DNA of 64,000 bases from a virus, in IMG/VR virus record IMGVR_UViG_3300044632_000794, positions 20,476 to 84,475 of that record; one strand, 5' to 3'. Under the pieces are notes generated by a model. That model had not been told where the DNA came from. It did no database searches and was given only the letters and a program-made list of their open reading frames with translations. The position numbers were made by a program, and so were the translations under genes. Below are positions 63,516 to 64,000 of the stretch, one piece after another (the first letter of the stretch is position 1; the number at the start of each line of letters is the position of its first letter).

Positions 63516-64000
63516 TTAGAACGCAGAAACTAATTTTTTAATTTTATTTTTTTCTGCGGTTAGAATTGGGTCAAAGCCTGATGCACCCGCCATAAGTGTT
63601 TCAGAATTGCCACGACCTGAACGATAGTAATCAAGGCGTTCAGTAAGTGCGTTGAATGCGCCCCACTTTGTTCCCTTGATATTAGCATTGGTTGGTGAGT
63701 TATGGTACAACTCATCAAGGAGCACGACTTTGTTTTCCCACTTAGTCAATGCAACTTTAGCAGCATCCTTATCTGGCTTAGGATAAATTGTCTGAATCAA
63801 CTTTGAGAATTCAGCATCAGTGATTGATTGAGAATAAAGAGCCTGAGCCTCTTTCTCAAATTCATCAAAGTAACCAAGAGCAAGCCCAAGAGTTTCACGA
63901 GCAACTTGGATGCGACCTTCAACAGATTGCGTGTGGCGAATCTTGAAAGATTGCTTAGCATTCTTCATTGCAAGGTTAAGAGTGTTTTGGCATACAACAC
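63516..64000 (-). CDS. DUF932-like phage/plasmid protein, 5' partial
   Basis: The frame is open to the window end; visible part is 161 aa. CQNTLNLAMKNAK and SFKIRHTQSV, then TKWGAFNALTERLDYY, are signatures of DUF932/TIGR03299 phage-plasmid proteins. Only the C-terminal part is present. Function unknown, often highly expressed early. Codons are more GC-rich than in the left arm. Confidence 0.8.
   Translation of the reverse strand, partial: VVCQNTLNLAMKNAKQSFKIRHTQSVEGRIQVARETLGLALGYFDEFEKEAQALYSQSITDAEFSKLIQTIYPKPDKDAAKVALTKWENKVVLLDELYHNSPTNANIKGTKWGAFNALTERLDYYRSGRGNSETLMAGASGFDPILTAEKNKIKKLVSAF

Overview
The window is part of the genome of a large, AT-rich, tailed double-stranded DNA phage. 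It contains a terminase, tail-tip proteins, an endolysin with holin-like proteins, and a near-complete replisome. No integrase, excisionase or immunity cassette was recognised, and no capsid or portal genes lie in the window, so the genome continues to the left of base 1. Several genes point to an actinobacterial host: a WhiB-type Fe-S regulator, an Lsr2-like C-terminal DNA-binding mini-protein, an AhpC/AhpD pair, a proteasome-like Ntn hydrolase and a small zinc protein resembling an actinobacterial family. Together with the low GC, this suggests a freshwater Actinobacteria (acI/Nanopelagicales-like) phage. That host assignment is an inference.

Layout. 1-7.1 kb (+): tail fibre/tip genes, including a 1232-aa protein with fn3, seven thrombospondin-like repeats, a (Thr-Ile-Asn)22 stalk and a C-terminal Hint domain. 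7.2-16.9 kb (+): phosphoesterase, helicase, primase, ssDNA-binding-like protein, DNA polymerase III alpha and RecA. 17-20.5 kb: nuclease and three tandem 2-oxoglutarate (2OG)/Fe(II) oxygenases. 20.5-23.5 kb: SSB, Cas4/RecB-like nuclease, RuvC-like resolvase. 23.5-27 kb: small terminase candidate, another oxygenase, large terminase. 27-35.3 kb: carbamoyltransferase, two SGNH-like proteins, four tRNAs, AhpC/AhpD, Hsp20, kinase-nucleotidyltransferase fusion, thermonuclease, two cupin/JmjC-like proteins. 35.4-39.8 kb: secreted PA14/Pro-rich protein, holin-like proteins, lipoprotein, CHAP endolysin. 39.9-57.7 kb: accessory region with SDR, WhiB, proteasome-like hydrolase, subtilase, thioredoxin, an alanine-rich surface protein, luciferase-like oxidoreductase, sulfotransferase, fused oxygenase, GroES, a tRNA, trypsin-like protease and many mini zinc proteins. 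57.7-58.2 kb: convergent non-coding region. 58.2-64 kb (-): small genes, an Lsr2-like protein, tRNA-Asp and a DUF932 protein.

How it works together. The phage carries its own replication and recombination machinery, host-takeover candidates (WhiB, Lsr2-like, Ntn hydrolase, secreted proteases) and a large chemical-modification repertoire: nine genes with ten 2OG-oxygenase-type domains, carbamoyltransferase, SGNH proteins, sulfotransferase, APS-kinase-like enzyme, SDR and luciferase-like enzyme.

Gene expression has a clear architecture. At least eleven genes have a sigma70-type promoter whose -10 box ends 6-8 nt before the start codon, so their mRNAs should be leaderless. Other promoters place a hairpin at or near the predicted +1, followed by a strong Shine-Dalgarno. 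The minus-strand arm has its own promoter motif (five copies) and a dispersed ~44-bp repeat (five copies). Two genes appear to use ATT start codons.
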